Shown piece by piece: positions 62,016 through 64,000 of a stretch of 64,000 nt of DNA. Numbering within the stretch: position 1 is the first letter of the stretch; each line of letters starts with the position of its first letter. The stretch comes from Pelodera strongyloides. Its lineage: Eukaryota > Nematoda > Chromadorea > Rhabditida > Rhabditidae. Position numbers and translations under genes: made by a program. The notes under the pieces are model-generated. The model worked only from the letters and a program-made list of their open reading frames with translations, was not told the DNA's origin and ran no database searches. The DNA is taken from NCBI GenBank assembly GCA_036852015.1, contig JAANDG010000006.1, forward strand, positions 558,001 through 622,000, given 5' to 3'.

Positions 62016-62119
62016 TTCTCCGCGTCGCACGACAAGTCGATCCGTGTATGGGATTTGGGATAGCACAGAAGAGATTATCATCCTACAGGAAGAGGAACAG
62101 ATGGACAGAGAGGGGATGA
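62016..62119 (+). pseudogene. Frameshifted WD40-repeat exon fragment
   Basis: A TTCCAG acceptor is followed by FSASHDKSIRVWD, the typical end of a WD40 blade (SxD, then IRVWD). The frame then meets TAG within three codons. Skipping a TTGGGAT block that looks like a local duplication of TGGGAT restores a second open stretch (STEEIIILQEEEQMDREGM) up to an AG|GTCAGC donor near 62,120. This suggests a decayed WD40 gene copy or an assembly error. No further blades were found nearby. Confidence 0.4.
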
Positions 62120-62160
62120 GGTCAGCATGTGTTTTTGGTGTTTGTTATGTTATAGTTAAT

Positions 62161-64000
62161 TTGCATTCTCTTATGTGCTGCTTTTCTCTATGGCAACAAC
62201 GCGCTCGCCGTGTAGCTTGCCGCAGTAGTTAAGTAACACGTCAGATAATGTGATTAATTATGACTCGTATTTATTTTTCGTCGAATTTTAGTTATTTTGT
62301 AAATTATTTTGTATAATATAGTATATGTTAGCTAACTTGCATTCTCTTATGTGCTGCTTTTCTCTATGGCAACAACGCGCTCGCCGTGTAGCTTGCCGCA
62401 GTAGTTAAGTAACACGTCAGATAATGTGATTAACTATGACTCGTTATTTATTTTTCGTCGAATTTTAGTTATTTTGTAAATTATTTTGTATAATATAGTA
62501 TATGTTAGTTAACTTGCATTCTCTTATGTACTGCTTTTCTCTATGGCAACAACGCGCTCGCCGTGTAGTTTGCCGCAGTAGTTAAGTAATACGTCAGCTA
62601 ATGTAATTAACTATGACTCGTATTTATTTTTCGTCGAATTTTCATTATTTTGTAAATTATTTTGTATATTAGAGTTATGTTAGTTAACTTGCATTCTCTT
62701 ATGTGCTGGTTTTCTCTATGGCAACAACGTACTTGCTGTGTAGCTTGCCGCAGTAGTTTAGTAACACGTCAGATAATGTGATTAACTATGACTCGTATTT
62801 ATTTTTCGTCGAATTTTAATTGTTTTGTAAATTATTTGTATTTTATAGTATATGTTAGTTAACTTGCATTCTCTTATGTGCTGCTTTTCTCTATGGCAAC
62901 AACGCGCTCGCCGTGTAGCTTGCCGCAGTAGTTAAGTAACACGCCAGATAATGTGATTAACTATGACTCGTATTTATTTTTCGTCGAATTTTAGTTATTT
63001 TGTAAATTATTTTGTATAATATAGTATATGTTAGCTAACTTGCATTCTCTTATGTGCTGCTTTTCTCTATGGCAACAACGCGCTCGCCGTGTAGCTTGCC
63101 GCAGTAGTTAAGTAACACGTCAGATAATGTGATTAACTATGACTCGTATTTATTTTTCGTCGAATTTTAGTAATTTTGTAAATTATTTTGTATAATATAG
63201 TATATGTTAGCTAACTTGCATTCTCTTATGTGCTGCTTTTCTCTATGGCAACAACGCGCTCGCCGTGTAGCTTGCCGCAGTAGTTAAGTAACACGTCAGA
63301 TAATGTGATTAACTATGACTCGTATTTATTTTTCGTCGAATTTTAGTTATTTTGTAAATTATTTTGTATAATATAGTATATGTTAGTTAACTTGCATTCT
63401 CTTATGTACTGCTTTTCTCTATGGCAACAACGCGCTCGCCGTGTAGCTTGCCGCAGTAGTTAAGTAACACGTCAGATAATGTGATTAACTATGACTCGTA
63501 TTATTTTTTTTCGTTCGTCGAATTTTAGTTATTTTGTAAATTATTTTGTATAATATAGTATATGTTAGTTAACTTGCATTCTCTTATGTACTGCTTTTCT
63601 CTATGGCAACAACGCGCTCGCCGTGTAGTTTGCCGCAGTAGTTAAGTAATACGTCAGCTAATGTAATTAACTATGAATCGTATTTATTTTTCGTCGAATT
63701 TTCATTATTTTGTAAATTATTTTGTATATTAGAGTATATGTTAGTTAACTTGCATTCTCTTATGTGCTGGTTTTCTCTATGGCAACAACGCACTTGCTGT
63801 GTAGCTTGCCGCAGTAGTTTAGTAACACGTCAGATAATGTGATTAAGTATGACTCGTATTTATTTTTCGTCGAATTTTAATTGTTTTGTAAATTATTTTG
63901 TATATTATAGTATATGTTAGTTAACTTGCATTCTCTTATGTGCTGGTTTTCTCTATGGCAACAACGCACTTGCTGTGTAGCTTGCCGCAGTAGTTTAGTA
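62161..64000. repeat. Satellite array, about 176-bp unit, over 10 copies
   Basis: A unit beginning TTGCATTCTCTTATGTGCTG repeats head to tail with a period of about 175-178 bp from 62,161 to the right edge, about 10.4 copies. Unit landmarks are CTCTATGGCAACAACGCGCT, AGCTTGCCGCAGTAGTTAAG and ATTTTTCGTCGAATTTT. Copies differ by a few percent, and a variant subtype (GTGCTGGTTTTC with CACTTGCTGTGTAGC) recurs, suggesting higher-order structure. The array is truncated by the window end. Confidence 0.95.

Noticed and set aside
1..64000. CRISPR arrays, bacterial operons or phage genes
   Set aside because: The window is eukaryotic with spliced genes; the direct repeats seen are satellites, microsatellites or MITEs.

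Overview
The window looks like a piece of a nematode nuclear genome. It is AT-rich, genes are split into many short exons by mostly 50-250 bp introns, acceptors are mostly TTTCAG or TTTAG, and neighbouring genes lie on both strands. Gene content supports this: a Hunchback/HBL-1 zinc-finger factor, a neprilysin-type M13 peptidase, a neuropeptide-type GPCR, a secreted nitrobindin-fold protein and a PAN/Apple protein, plus TTAA-bounded palindromic elements of a kind known from nematodes. I cannot assign genus or clade. All exon models were assembled by eye from splice signals, reading phase and family conservation. Coordinates may be off by a base or two, and 5' ends are the weakest part.

Layout. 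1-6.9 kb: mostly non-genic, with an inverted-repeat element, a GC-rich foldback, a hairpin-like degenerate repeat and one orphan exon. 6.9-10.5 kb (+): Capicua, with HMG box, C1 motif and conserved C-terminal helix. 12.5-14.5 kb (+): secreted nitrobindin/THAP4-like protein with a palindromic TTAA element in intron 1. 14.9-16.6 kb (-): eight-exon helical protein that resembles a strongly diverged 14-3-3. 19.1-26.6 kb (+): complete M13 metallopeptidase whose eighth intron holds a 3.3-kb terminal-inverted-repeat element that itself contains phase-compatible exons of an unknown protein. 27.6-29.8 kb (-): rhodopsin-class GPCR of the somatostatin/opioid/allatostatin-C type. 32.2-33.1 kb: 920-bp palindromic TTAA element. 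35.7-38.6 kb (-): secreted two-PAN-domain protein. 46.1-53.9 kb (+): full Hunchback-like gene (19 exons, about 1,040 aa) with a long 3' UTR. 54-64 kb: repeat-rich and gene-poor, with GC-rich arrays, more MITEs, a long CT microsatellite, a frameshifted WD40 exon and a 176-bp satellite running off the right edge.

The genes do not form a pathway. Capicua (repressor downstream of receptor-tyrosine-kinase/MAPK signalling in other animals) and Hunchback (developmental timing and patterning) are regulators; the M13 peptidase and the peptide GPCR could act in neuropeptide signalling, but nothing in the sequence ties them together. The most notable signals are the family of TTAA-flanked palindromes, the composite element in the peptidase intron, the 14-3-3-like protein, and a candidate 25-nt GC-AG intron in the PAN gene.
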